A stretch of DNA of 64,000 nucleotides, taken from positions 16,421,758-16,485,757 of the forward strand of contig CM072162.1 in NCBI GenBank assembly GCA_036850595.1, read 5' to 3'. This DNA comes from Rhyacichthys aspro. Its lineage: Eukaryota; Chordata; Actinopteri; Gobiiformes; Rhyacichthyidae. Positions 1 through 11,660 of this stretch are shown in pieces. Position 1 is the first letter of the stretch. Each line of letters begins with the position of its first letter. The translations under genes and the position numbers were made by a program. The notes beneath the pieces were generated by a model. It was given only the letters and a program-made list of their open reading frames with translations. It ran no database searches and had not been told where the DNA came from.

Positions 1-258
1 TATAACAAAGGCCGTCGGCGAAAGGATGACTACGCTGAGGCCGGCACTAAAAAAGACAACTCCATCCTAGAAATACGAGAGACTTCTTTTCAAATGATTC
101 CTATTAATCACCTTCCTGTGACCAAGGAGGAGTTTATGATACACACAATTTTTCCACCAAACGGCCTGAGTTTATACAAAAGTCCACACAGTGAGAACAG
201 TATTAACAGGAGCTACAGAGACAGTGGAATACCAGATTCAGATCATTCCCACTCATGA
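1..258 (+). CDS. flrt3: FLRT3, C-terminal intracellular tail (5' truncated by window edge)
   Basis: Frame 1 is open from base 1 and ends at TGA 256-258, giving the last 85 residues. It starts with a basic juxtamembrane run (YNKGRRRKDDYAEAGTKKDN), continues through EIRETSFQMIPI and IHTIFPPNGLSLYK, and ends SYRDSGIPDSDHSHS, which I recognise as the FLRT3 tail. FLRT3 is a single-pass leucine-rich-repeat and fibronectin type III protein at the cell surface. In other vertebrates it binds latrophilins and UNC5 receptors and modulates FGF receptor signalling; its tail lies in the cytoplasm. The leucine-rich repeats, the fibronectin domain and the membrane segment lie before base 1. No splice site interrupts the stretch, as expected for the FLRT family, whose protein is encoded in one exon. 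It sits inside the large macrod2 intron on the opposite strand. Confidence 0.96.
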   Translation, partial: YNKGRRRKDDYAEAGTKKDNSILEIRETSFQMIPINHLPVTKEEFMIHTIFPPNGLSLYKSPHSENSINRSYRDSGIPDSDHSHS

Positions 259-1308
259 TATTTAAATATGGACATGGTTCATGAGTGAAGAGACTTTTAC
301 ACAACACTGGATATATAAAACTAGGGAAGAAATGTTATGTACATTTGCCATATAATTTATATTTAAGGACAATTTATGAAGAATGAAAAGGCTCCTGTTT
401 CAGGCCATCACTGAACCAGTGGGTGTTGTAACTAACTGCAATTCTATATTTTAGGAATTTGTAGTAATTTGTACTGTACTTACTTTGCTTAAGGTTATCA
501 ACCAACTAAAAGAAACTCTGTGTTCTACTGAGATATGATGACTTGTCAACTGTGAAAGTGGGTTTTCATTGCTGTGGTGAACAATCAGACTCTAGAAAAC
601 CTTGTAGTATAAGCACAGGTCATTCTTTTAAGTTTTTTGGCTGTTTGAAAAACAAAAAGGCAAAAAATTACCTAAACTAAGGCACAGCTGATTGAATTCA
701 CATAGGCATGCCGCCCTCTTAGAGTGATCAGCCAGTAGCCGTCTCTGTGTACTTCTGGGTTTCTGATATTCACCTGGGATGTGGTACAAATGACTAAAGA
801 TGAGGTGCCATGCTTTATTTCTCTGCTTTGTTCAGTGTGTGAATTTTCTGTTTGCAAGAAAAAGAAATGCAGCAGAACAACCCCAGTGGGCTCCTGTGTT
901 TCTGGTAGAATTGCAGGCCATAGCACAGGACATATAAGCACACCAACCTTAAGGGGCTTTTTGCTCCTTGAAACAAGAAGACTTGGCAGGCTGACACAGA
1001 GAACCCCCACACAATATATTTAAGCCAACAATGGCCCACTGACAATGGCGGCATTCTTTAGTACCATGTACCATACGTCATTCTAGTCAGCAGGCCAAAA
1101 GGCAGACACGTTGGCTTTTATTAGAATTACCACAGTGTCAGCAACTTCTTGTTATGAGTATTATTTTGTATTGTTTTCCAAATGAACACATTATGTTGCC
1201 ACAATTTGAAGTTAACTGTTCTTTACAACTGAAAACCAAAGTGCATTGTATGCCCTTTGGCCAGTCTTGTATGTGCCTTGATCCAATGCTTATTGTATTT
1301 AGCTTTTT

Positions 1309-1314
1309 AATAAA
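1309..1314 (+). terminator. flrt3: flrt3 proximal poly(A) signal AATAAA
   Basis: Canonical AATAAA about 1.05 kb after the flrt3 stop codon, on the flrt3 strand. It would give the shorter of two possible transcripts. Confidence 0.5.
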
Positions 1315-1367
1315 AACAGTGACTTTTTCATACACACTTGAATATGAAAATATTGGTCATATTACAG

Positions 1368-1373
1368 AATAAA
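1368..1373 (+). terminator. flrt3: flrt3 distal poly(A) signal AATAAA
   Basis: A second canonical AATAAA, 54 bases beyond the end of the first. Either could be used; none further downstream is as well placed. Confidence 0.5.
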
Positions 1374-1395
1374 AGTGTACAAAAATCCATCTGCT

Positions 1396-4300
1396 TTATT
1401 AAACTATCATTTGGATTTATAAAGTATTTTATTAATTCCAAATGTCAAAGTACTGTTAAAATACAAAATGCTAAATATGAAAGAAAATCATACTAATACT
1501 ACAAACTGATGAATATTAAATTGAAGCGTTAAACCACTCTTTTCATCACTAGAAGCATCTTTAGCAGTAGTTCTGAAACTTACTTTTGCCCAGAATACAT
1601 GGCCTGTAGTGCAGCATCTGCTCAAGGCTGCTGTTGTTCTTTCATGTCGTGAAGCCACGTGTGACTTATCCAATCGGCCGAGAGAGTAATATCACAGCAG
1701 AGGAGAATTAAGGCTTCAGAGAGATTGGACTCTAGGGTTTGATGAACCTACCAGGCAACAGAGTGAAAAGAAAACTAATGACGGCCCACCATATGGAGGG
1801 TGGCACAGGCAGACCCTGCTGGGGATGCCTGTCCCGGCAGAGGACAGACTATACTCTGCTGCCAGCTCCAGGCAGCACGCTAATGACACAGTAGCAGCTC
1901 ACTCATGCAAAGGACCGTAAAATTAGTGCAAAAAAGTCAAATAGGCCATTGCACAGTTTATCAAATGTAAAAAAACACAAAGTAAAACATTTTGAATGGG
2001 ACTGACTAAACCCTACACAAACACACATTCAGTCTTTCACAAAAATGTCACACAGCCTTGTTCACAATCCACAAGCCCCTCAACAGCCAAAGCTTTAATT
2101 ATAGCAAGAGGAGATGCTAAAAGCTGCACATGTGATCCAAACCTTAAGTATACACTAACCCCACCCCGTCCACTAAAAAGTCAATGGACAGTCTACTTTT
2201 AGCACAAGCAACAGTAATGGTTTCCATATGAATGCTGTAAATCCTTCTGTTGTGCTCTACTTCTTCTAATCATTAGACTGAAATATATAGTATAAAAATG
2301 TATAACAACAATAAGGTAAATAAATAAACAAAAGTGACTAAGGATAAGTCAGTTAATGACAAAAGGATAGTATATTAAATAATTATAAAATAATAATGAC
2401 TAAATAACAGACTTTTAAAGATTGAGCACATTTTTTACATGTTTATAAAAATTATCAAAACACTACAGTAATACTGTGATTTAAAATGGATTTGAGGTAT
2501 GTGAAAAATGTTGCTCTGTTCAAAGTGAGAATGAAAAAGCCATTCACTCTCTGATAAATGACCTTTCAGCTAAATGATTAAAAGAACTAAGCACTATTGT
2601 TTTGACTTTCTCTAAAACATTAAACAGAGCGGCTTTAGTCCTTTTGCCTGATCCAGGTATGAGATAAAATTGATGAACCAGACTGTCGCTGACCTGCTAT
2701 GACCTCTGTAGTCCCTTATGACCCTTAACCTATGTGTCCTTTTCAACCGTTCCTTGATTGCACTAATGTTTTCACTGAGGTCAGACAAGCCTTACCACGA
2801 CACAAGATGCCACATGCATTTGTCTCCGGTGTGACAAACAGAGACTAATTATATTCCCCTTTTATGTAACCCGTAGATTAGACAAATGGGGGCAGCTGCA
2901 CTGTCTGTCCCGGGCTGCTGTTATTCCTATTGTACTGCTGTGGTCAGGCCGCCGGTCACATTTGCATTCCTATAGACGCTCATATCAAACCACCCCTGGA
3001 TGACCTTACCATTGGCAGCAGTTGGGCATGGTTGTTTTCTGTCAGCACCATTAGCAGGATCAAAAAAGGGCAGAGACTGTATGAGTGATTTGAGGTCGGA
3101 GGGGTCGGGTCAGATTCAGTGCGATGATCTCAAAAGGTGAAAAATGATGCATATTAGAGTCAGCAAAGCAAGCTACCCGAGTGGGTCTGCTACTAAACAT
3201 TTCAACTCTTTTCACTTGAAGGTAGGGTAGAAATGGTGGTTATAGACATTATGAGAAAATGCTTTAACAATGTCCTTTCAGGATGAATGCTAAAAAGTGC
3301 ACAAACACATGTCAAAAAGAAATGCATCCGAAAGAGGATTTAACTTTTACCCTACCCAAATACATTTTAAAATGACCCTGACTTAATGCTGACTACACAA
3401 ATGCATCTCAAATGTCCCATATATACTGGATAAGCAAACACTGCCTTTAGGAGAATTTCATCAAAAGGTCATTGCTGCTGTTTATGTTGTTCACAGAAAT
3501 GTTAAATGTTCCCATCACACATAACTTGTCGGTCACAATGCACAGTCTCAAAAAGGCAGTCTTACTGATAGCTTTGTTTAACTGCACAAAAGACAAAAAA
3601 TGTCCTACTTTTGTTTAAAAAAGTGCTTCATCAGTGAACGAGTGCAGCAGTAAAAGTGATCTCTTTCAAATAAGCGGGTGGCTTGTTGTTTCCTCATGTG
3701 TAGCACACAGCTTGCACATCAAACAGCGTCATGATTTACTGGGCTATAAATGCCGAACAGTGCTGCGGTCACAAGTTAGGCCTCCCACTAAGATCGCACT
3801 TTTGCCAGTGTGTTTAATGACTGACATGAGACACAAGGACAATAATTACATTCATTAAAAGCCTGTCTTTGTCAGAATTTGTGGATGATATGCCGTGTGT
3901 ATGTCAGCATGTAAAAGTGTGCTTTGTCCTCAAATGTGTAGAATAGTTTATGATTATTAGGGCATGTAAACAAATGCACATTGTTCACGCATCAAATGAG
4001 ACACAATAAGACAAAGCTGCTGACTGATAAGCAGTAACAAAATGTCCTTAAGCCATTGCCTCTCTCCCTCAGTCGTCCCAAGACTGTCATGTGTCTTTGT
4101 CGCTCCCAGTCACAAGCACAGTGTGTTTTGGCTGTGGCTAGAAGCGTGTCATTGTGAGGGATGTGTTTCTGTACGGGGGTGTTGTCCTCTCTCCTCAATC
4201 TGTGGCCAGCCTACCCCCATCCTCCCGACCGGGACCCTCTCCATCTCGTCACATTACTCAGTGACCTGAAACAGTGGGGCCAAAAAATCTAACCAGCTCC

Positions 4301-7300
4301 TCAGTCTTCTTAATGAATCCAATTTTTTGCCTGAGAGAACAGAGTGTGCACGTACATCCACGGCAACACTAAATTATCTGACATTAATACAAATTAACAC
4401 AAGCCGCTACCGTCAAGGCTATACCACCCCACAATGGCAGGCAATGACAATGCATCTCTATCGCTGTATGAAGACAGAGACTTATTCTACACCTCACAGT
4501 GCAGTCAATAACCCCACAGGCCATAACCAAAACAAAAGCAGAGGGGCTGATTGGTGTCAGTGCCATTACACTATGAATTATACACAATATGTTATGAAAA
4601 TATCCATATAATTGACTCTGCTCTGGCAGCCATTAATTCCAGTCCTCCATTAAGTGGTTTAAATGATCTTGTAAGAGGCCATACATCTCCTGATGCCCTT
4701 TATGAGATCAGCACCACGTCCCCCTTAGAACTTAATCGACCCTCTGCCCCATTTGTCCATAAAGTCTGATGCAAAGCAATAGTGTTCAGAGAAGTCCAAC
4801 TTGTGCATTACCCCTGGTAGCATCGCAGCTCTGCAGTGAAGACCAAAGCTCTCCTTCAATCCGTTTTCTTTTCTCATTTATGTTAAGCCAGCTTTAAATG
4901 TCAGTACAGTATTTGCATGCCAATGTGGCTGTCTGCAGCTCATTATTTTCAGATGTTGACAGCCTAATCGCATGCAAGTTTAGCCCACTTTGCTAACCTA
5001 ATGCTTGCTACAGCCAAGTAATACTGAACAGTGAGCCATGGTCTGTTTCTGCAGTGTTTGTGTGCAGCTGGCTGATTTATTTTTGTCCTACAAGGAGAAG
5101 ACCTGACATAAACTGTTAATTTTTTCACGACAGGAAACATTATATATAGATTATAATTCACAAGGCAATTTAGAACAAGAAACCCAATTACATGCTGTAT
5201 TTTGTTTACCTTATAGGTGACCCTTTAACAGTATGACCTTCAGGCAAGAGCTCAGTCCACCCCTCTAGTCCACCCCTCTAGTCCATCATGCACCTCATTC
5301 ACTCAGACAAGAGCCTCTCTGCCCCTCAGTCAGGCAAAGCGTTTGCTCAGGGAAGCAATGTTTTGGGACTTGTCCAAGTAGTGCAGAATGCAGTAGTGTC
5401 AGCACCTTTTAGGATTGTAAATACAGCATGTCACCATTCATCATCGGAGCAGAAGGAGAACACAGACATTTCAGCGCCTAATTATTTTGCTTCCCTCAAG
5501 CATCTTGACATTGGATCATTGCAGTGCTGCAAAGGGGTAACATCCCTGACCCTGTGGAGTGCTACCACCACAAAAGATTATTAACATTTCATGTGGACTC
5601 ACACAGTTCTAGTCACAGTTACTCAAACTCTTTGAGACAGAATAGGAGAAGCCGACATCGGAGGGTTCAAACACGTGAACGCAGTTAGCGGCCTATCTCC
5701 CGCTTTCAGAAATGTGGGAAAGTGACAGCAGTGTCATCCTGTAGTGACAGAGCACTGCAGTGGGTTGAGAGACTGCCTCCCACAGCACTATCTGAACACA
5801 AACAGTCAAACTCACAGAAAGTTAGAAAGGGAAAAGTTTGGGGGAGAAGCCACCAATGGGCAGGGCAGGGTGGTGGGATTAATTAAAAGCTGCTGTCACT
5901 ATGGTGTGCTGGTGACACGCAGCCTCACGATTACTGAGACCGCTGTGTGAGAGGAAACTGCTCCTACAACTCATTTCCTCCCCATTGAGGGGGGAGCCAA
6001 ATGGAGCCGTCTGTTGCACAAAATAACAAGAACAAGAGAATCATTTTTCATTTGGATGAATTTAAGGATCCAAAAGATAGGAAAGGGCAGGAGGGGTTAC
6101 ATGAAGGATGAGAAGAGATTCTTTTATTTTCAGACCACAAATTTCACTGAAGAAACACTAGGCTGCCTGTGGTTGTGTGTGTGAGTGCTGGGAGGGTCAA
6201 AGGATCTAAGCCACTGTAATCCTAAGTCTGCCACTGTTTAAAATCTGCTGGAGTTAACTGTGTGTCTCGATAGACACTATTACACTCACGCAGCTTAAAC
6301 CAACATCTGGCAACACAACCATATCTAACTTTCCGCTCGTTTCTTGGAATACTAATCCTTGTTTGACCATGAGGCACTGGGGCAAGTCGTACATCAAAGA
6401 ACATTGTAGTTTATCAACACTTATGTGGCAGCAGATTCAACATACTTTCATTTTTAGGTCACTTTTTAGGCCAGTCCGAGATGAAAACTGGGCTCATGAT
6501 ACTATTGCTGTTATGCCCAACAATCTAATATTCATCAGTGTTATTATGACCTGCTAGAAGCTAATCAAGGCAGACACATTAAAATGGCAGCTATACCTAT
6601 CTACTATTGCTTACTGGATTTAAAATTGGTCAAAATAAGACAAAAAATTTACAAAAATGGGACAAATTTGCTCAATGCATTTTGGTATTGTCTTATGTTA
6701 AGGTATAATCCTCTGAACAGATCTGAGCGTGAAAGCAGACAGACACGCAGGAACTGGTTGGGAGTGTTAAAGGTTGCACCCCAGCCACAGATGTCATTAA
6801 CAAGACTTCTTAAAGGTGAGAGATATGGTGAAAATAGGATACTGTGGATGAGGAAGACAGCACAGAGGTTTATTATTTCACACTTCAGCCTTTCTGTTGA
6901 AGGATCTGACAATTGACAAATGCAGCATCTACATGTATGCAGCCTTATAAGTTGATAAGTACAATAACAGTCACACTTGGTAAATGAAGATTAGAATTGT
7001 AGGCATCTCACAAATTGAAGCTTCACAGGAGCCAGTTGAAAATTTAATATCACCACAAGCACAAAGGCTCCTAATTATTCATCTCCTTTAATATGCAGAC
7101 AATTCATTTAAACAAAAACTTTAGCAGGAGAGGGAAATTTCCACTTTCGGAAAACACTGCTGGGAAAGCTGGCAGGCCCATTCTTCATTTTCTAATTATG
7201 CAGGATTATTATTAGCCACAACCACAACTGATGAAGGAGACATTGATGGAGGTGGTTTGCTAATGAAATCAGATGTCAGAAATGCATGCTGTGTAGAGAT

Positions 7301-9600
7301 CTTACATGATTCTGGGGCCAAGCAACGATGAAAACAAAGAAAAAATGACTAAATGTTTGTTTTTAGGATTTTGCTGAGCTTCAGGCAGGAATACATCTGG
7401 CTATGACATATTTTGCAGGCCAGAAGCATGCAGCCAAATGTTCCCAGCCTGGTGCTAATGTGACAAGGGTGATGGCTTTTGTGTAAAGTCACCAGAAGTT
7501 GTCAATGGCACCACGAGTCGCGGTCATTAATCACTCATTCCCCTGGCTGGATATGTATGCCTGACACGACGCCCGGGTCGGCCTTGAAGGGGGGCGAGCC
7601 CCGTAACATGGACTCTTGCCCCGTGAGCCCCAATAGAATTGAATGAAGACTTCCCACACATGCATAGTTACTAGGTCACTAATCAAATTATGCTGATAGC
7701 CAGTGATAGCCCACAGGACAACAGAATTCATTTAGTATCCCTCACCCCTATTGTCCTAATGCCAAGTCATCTCTGGGGTGTGGGATAAATAAGTAACCGC
7801 CCTTTGCTCCACTATTTATTTGAATCACTTCAAATGAATAGCATCCCTTGTGAGAGAGGCATGAATTAAAACAACAATGTGAGGGGACAGTTTGGAAGAT
7901 CTGACAACATCGATGTCACTGCAAGAAAAAACTATGCAAATGCAAATCATCTGTGTGAGCCAGATGGCCGTACTTTTGGGCAAATCCACTTAGTCAGGCA
8001 TAAGTAACGGCTCCCATTATTAATATGGCTAATTTATTAGAGGACAACACATAAATATGTATGCCAAAGTAAGATGTGCCCATCCATCACAGGAGGTGAT
8101 TATTTGGTAAGAGATCCCTAAAGATGACTAAACACAACAACCTGGCACTGTGTCAAACGGGACTCTGGACGCATGTGGGGACACTATCACGTGTGTTTGT
8201 TCCTGAGCCACAAAGGGATCTACGGCGTTTGCTGTGCAGCATTTTAATTAATCCCAGGATGACAGACAGGTTATGTATGTCCTAGGGCCGGGGCGAGGGG
8301 TTGATGGGAAGAGGGGGACATGACAGTGGGGTTAATGCCAGAGCCACCCAAAGGCAGGACACAGTGAGCAGCAGGTCCACTCGGGACAGGTGCTCTCTAT
8401 GGGGTCACCCGCCAACTCCCAGAGCACACAAAGCCACCGTCTGTCGCCACTGGCCACACCACAGTCAGAACTGAACACGTGGCCTCGGTTGACATGTCCT
8501 GTTATGAATTTTCAACACGCACCATACTTTCTAACCTGTGAATGATTTGTATGTTTGCTTTTCTTAGATTACAGACCTGAAATATACCAGTTGGTGATTG
8601 TCCTAAATTGCCGGCTCATTTCCCAGACTCCTGGTCTTGTCCCAAGGTGTGGTTAATTTGAGCAGCTTTAATGCAAATTTGACAGAGCGTAGAAGATATA
8701 TTATCACCATTGGTTTCTTTGCTTTAGGAAATTTGTCATTCCAATGACCATTTAAGCTCACATTTCACATTGAGTGTGATTCGAATATAAAGGTGGTCAA
8801 ACGTTTACAGCATTTAAAGAAATCCTTGAGAAATGCAAATCTCTTTGAGAATGATTAATAGAGACCTTTAATGTGGCAGCTATTGTTTCATGCCCTGAAG
8901 TCTGCCAAAATGGGTGACTGCACAAGTCCTAGTGAACCTCAATGTGGCCAAGCTGGTCCATACTTAATCATGTCCAGCCTGGGTCTGAACATTGAAGGTT
9001 AACAGTGTGACCATGCCCAGTAAGAAAAATTGCATTCCAGACTCAATATGAGAACCATTTTATCAATAACAGCAAACAGTGGAGAATAATATGTCCCTGT
9101 GGCAAATGTCTCAGTCTGAAGTTTTGATATATACTGAAAGATGGAGAAACAGAGACTAAGCTGACAAGCTGAAGGGTGTTGGATTAGTTACTTCAATCTT
9201 ACCACACAATTATGATTTTACCCCAACAAGAAGAATAATAGCCACAGTCTGTTATTGTGGTTACTCTAACACAGCACAGTGCAAACTCAAATGAACTGTG
9301 TAGCATCTCTCCAACCCACCCCCAGGCCACAAACGCATCTGCCTCTCTTTCCAACATAAAAGCATACATGGCCCATCTGCTATAACCATTACATCAGAAA
9401 ATGTGCTTTTATAAGAATAGAACCTCTCTTTTTTTTTCCAAAAAGACTGATGACAAAAAACATTAGGTTGATGCTCTAGTAAAATAAGAATACGAAGATA
9501 GATTTTAAAACATTTGTCTATTGGCACATGCAGCACGGGCAAATGTCCATATGAGATGTGTTTATGAATGTTTAATGGTTTAACTGCAAGGTGGAACATG
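1396..9600 (-). other. macrod2: macrod2 intron 3, distal part: no coding exon seen
   Basis: No exon of a known family was recognised on either strand; the open frames are short and look random. At 5254-5285 a 13-base unit (AGTCCACCCCTCT) is repeated 2.5 times. Around 2.28-2.42 kb the sequence is very AT-rich. A GC-rich island lies near 7.56-7.64 kb and another at 8.28-8.48 kb. Two overlapping octamer sites lie at 7934-7947. Mixed TAATTA and octamer motifs suggest regulatory blocks, but this is inference from sequence texture only. Confidence 0.5.
5254..5285. repeat. 13-bp tandem duplication
   Basis: The unit AGTCCACCCCTCT occurs twice without mismatch and a third copy begins. It lies in the macrod2 intron and no function is implied. 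Confidence 0.85.
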
Positions 9601-9622
9601 GATGTGTTTAGTGAGAGCTACA

Positions 9623-9682
9623 ACCACCACCACCACCACCACCACAGTGTGAGTGTGTGAGTGTGTGAGTGAGTTGTGTGTG
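9623..9682. repeat. (ACC)n followed by a GTGTGTGA-type microsatellite
   Basis: A run of ACC triplets at 9623-9645 is followed directly by a GTGTGAGT/GTGTGTGA repeat to about 9682. This compound microsatellite is likely to vary in length between individuals. Confidence 0.9.
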
Positions 9683-9926
9683 GGTTATCAGTGAATTTGA
9701 AAGGATTACATTATGATACATTTTTACATTTCTATTCAATTGAAGCTCTTGGAGGGATATTTATTTTCACTCAAACACTGAAGCAATAATTCTTAACCAA
9801 ACAAAAGGTTAAATGCTAATTAAATGAGGAGTGGCAGAATTAAATTAACCTTTCAGGGAATAGTCAGTGTGAATAATGAAAAGAATAAAGGTACAGATAG
9901 AACAACAGGGCACGATAGTAAAGCTT

Positions 9927-10178
9927 GGTAACACTATATTAACTCACACAAAGATGAGCATGAATAAGTGTTTAATTAACAATTAATTCATTAATAAACT
10001 ATTGACACACTAATATAATTTATATGTATAAATATACACAGATTTGTTATTAATCATTACAATGTAATAGTGCATTAATGTTGGATTAATACTTTGTAAA
10101 TGATGAATTAAGGGTTAATTAAGTTGTTACAAAAACTCAACTAATGCTTAATAGTGTGAGTTATTCTAAAGTGTTACC
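9927..10178. mobile_element. Non-autonomous DNA transposon (MITE), 252 bp
   Basis: The left end begins GGTAACACTATATTAACTC and the right end, read in reverse, begins GGTAACACTTTAGAATAACTC. This gives imperfect inverted termini of about 24 bases. The inside is AT-rich (many TTAATTAA-like words) with no open frame. Size, termini and composition fit a fish MITE. No clear target-site duplication is visible, so the superfamily is left open. Confidence 0.75.
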
Positions 10179-11432
10179 TCCAACATTAAAAGAACAGGTT
10201 ACAACAGAGGAAGCCGAACACAGAGGCACATGCTTCTAGTTGGATTTAGCTTCTGTGACAAGCTATGGACAGTGCAGCTCTGAACAAAGACAATGCACAG
10301 CCCCCAAAATAAAGTACCATTTAGTCTGAGTCCAACAATCATTAAACTATTGTGGCTTTTTCGTAAAACAACACAGAGATGGCCTGTAGGGACATTAACT
10401 GAGGTGTTTTCCCAATGATGGTGCTGATGCTCTGTTTTAGTTAAGATCATTTACCTGATGAGGCCATTTCACAGTCTGGATTCATTTCCACTGACAAACT
10501 TCATTAGTCTCAGTGTCCAAAATGGCTCTGAAGCTGTATGGCTGAATGATTATCAAGTGCTAAGAGCCATACCGGGACCTGTACCACACATCATAAACCT
10601 CTGATATTAATTAACATTACTTGTTCACTGGGTTTATTATTTGATGTCTTTTTAATTGACATTTGCTTCGACTGACAGAACAGAAGGTACATGACATGGT
10701 GGAAGGGCAAAAAGAGAAATTAAAGCTGATTATTTTAAATTGAATTGAAGTAAAAGATGGCTATGCAGATGAGCGGGAACAGTCAGGTCCAGACAGAGAT
10801 CCAGACTACGGGAGACCCACTGTCTGCCAATGCGAGATAAGGCCTATGGCGCACTGCCCTGTACTGTTGCTTTGGAAAGTAGAGTTGAGAGAAATGTCCG
10901 AGGTCGAGCTTGCAGCAGGATCAGTTTTAAGCGAGCTCAATTCCCGAAGAGGCCCTGCGATATGTGAAGAACAGGCAACTTTTGTTCTTTATTTACATTC
11001 TTTCTGGATTGGCTGGAATGAATTATGGCGTCTATTTTGGTTTGCAAAGGGGTTGATGAGAAGGTGGGCCAAGATGCAAGTGAAACCCCAGAAGCCTCTA
11101 GGCCCAGAAGTCAAAGTATAGAAGTCTGGCATCAGGCATGAAGCCAGAATTTGAAACTGTAGCAAGAGTCTAGCTGGCCTCATAAAGAGCAGCAAAGCCA
11201 GCAGCGGCTCATCCAAAAACAGCTGTACGAGTGGTTCCTTCAAACAGCACACAGATTGAACCATGTTAGTAGTAAAAACTAATTTGGTGTAGTCATACAG
11301 AATTGATCTAATAATATACAACATACATTTGTTTAAATACTTTTTTAGAAAATGTTTGCTCACAATCTGGCCATAACTCCTATTTTCTCCGCACTTTTTT
11401 TCAGATTATACCAAGGAACAACATGAATACAT
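10179..11432 (-). other. macrod2: macrod2 intron 3: nothing coding seen
   Basis: Between the MITE and the next transposon remnant I see no recognisable exon, RNA gene or repeat. The open frame at 10.85-11.12 kb has no family resemblance and no convincing splice context. Confidence 0.45.
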
Positions 11433-11660
11433 TAGGGCTGGATGGTTAAATATAAAATGCACAAAACAACAGTACATTAAATCAACTTAAAATATGTTTT
11501 TGCCATAATGCATAACCTTGATATGAAAATGAATAATAGGCCCACTGTTATGGACACACAAGTTGCAGAATGAGCTTATTGGGTGTAAATCCTGAAGAAG
11601 AAGTCGCATTGTGTTGCTTTAATGATGTTTACTACGTGATTAATCACAATTTGAGCCCTA
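11433..11660. mobile_element. hAT-like non-autonomous element remnant
   Basis: The ends read TAGGGCTG... and ...GAGCCCTA, an inverted TAGGGCT terminus typical of fish hAT/Charlie-type repeats. The right end contains GTGATTAATCACAATTTGAG, the kind of sequence common in these elements. The 8-base flanks (GAATACAT and TAATTCAC) match at five of eight positions, a possible decayed target duplication. There is no transposase frame. Confidence 0.45.

Larger units (their letters stand above)
259..1395 (+). other. flrt3: flrt3 3' untranslated region
   Basis: This AT-rich non-coding sequence follows the flrt3 stop codon. It has no open frame with family resemblance. Two canonical AATAAA signals lie near its likely end, so the 3' end is placed 15-25 bases past the second one. 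The exact cleavage site is inferred, not seen. Confidence 0.7.

Noticed and set aside
10989..11363. 124-codon open frame on the minus strand
   Set aside because: No known domain, in intron sequence near a transposon remnant; overlaps another random frame on the other strand.
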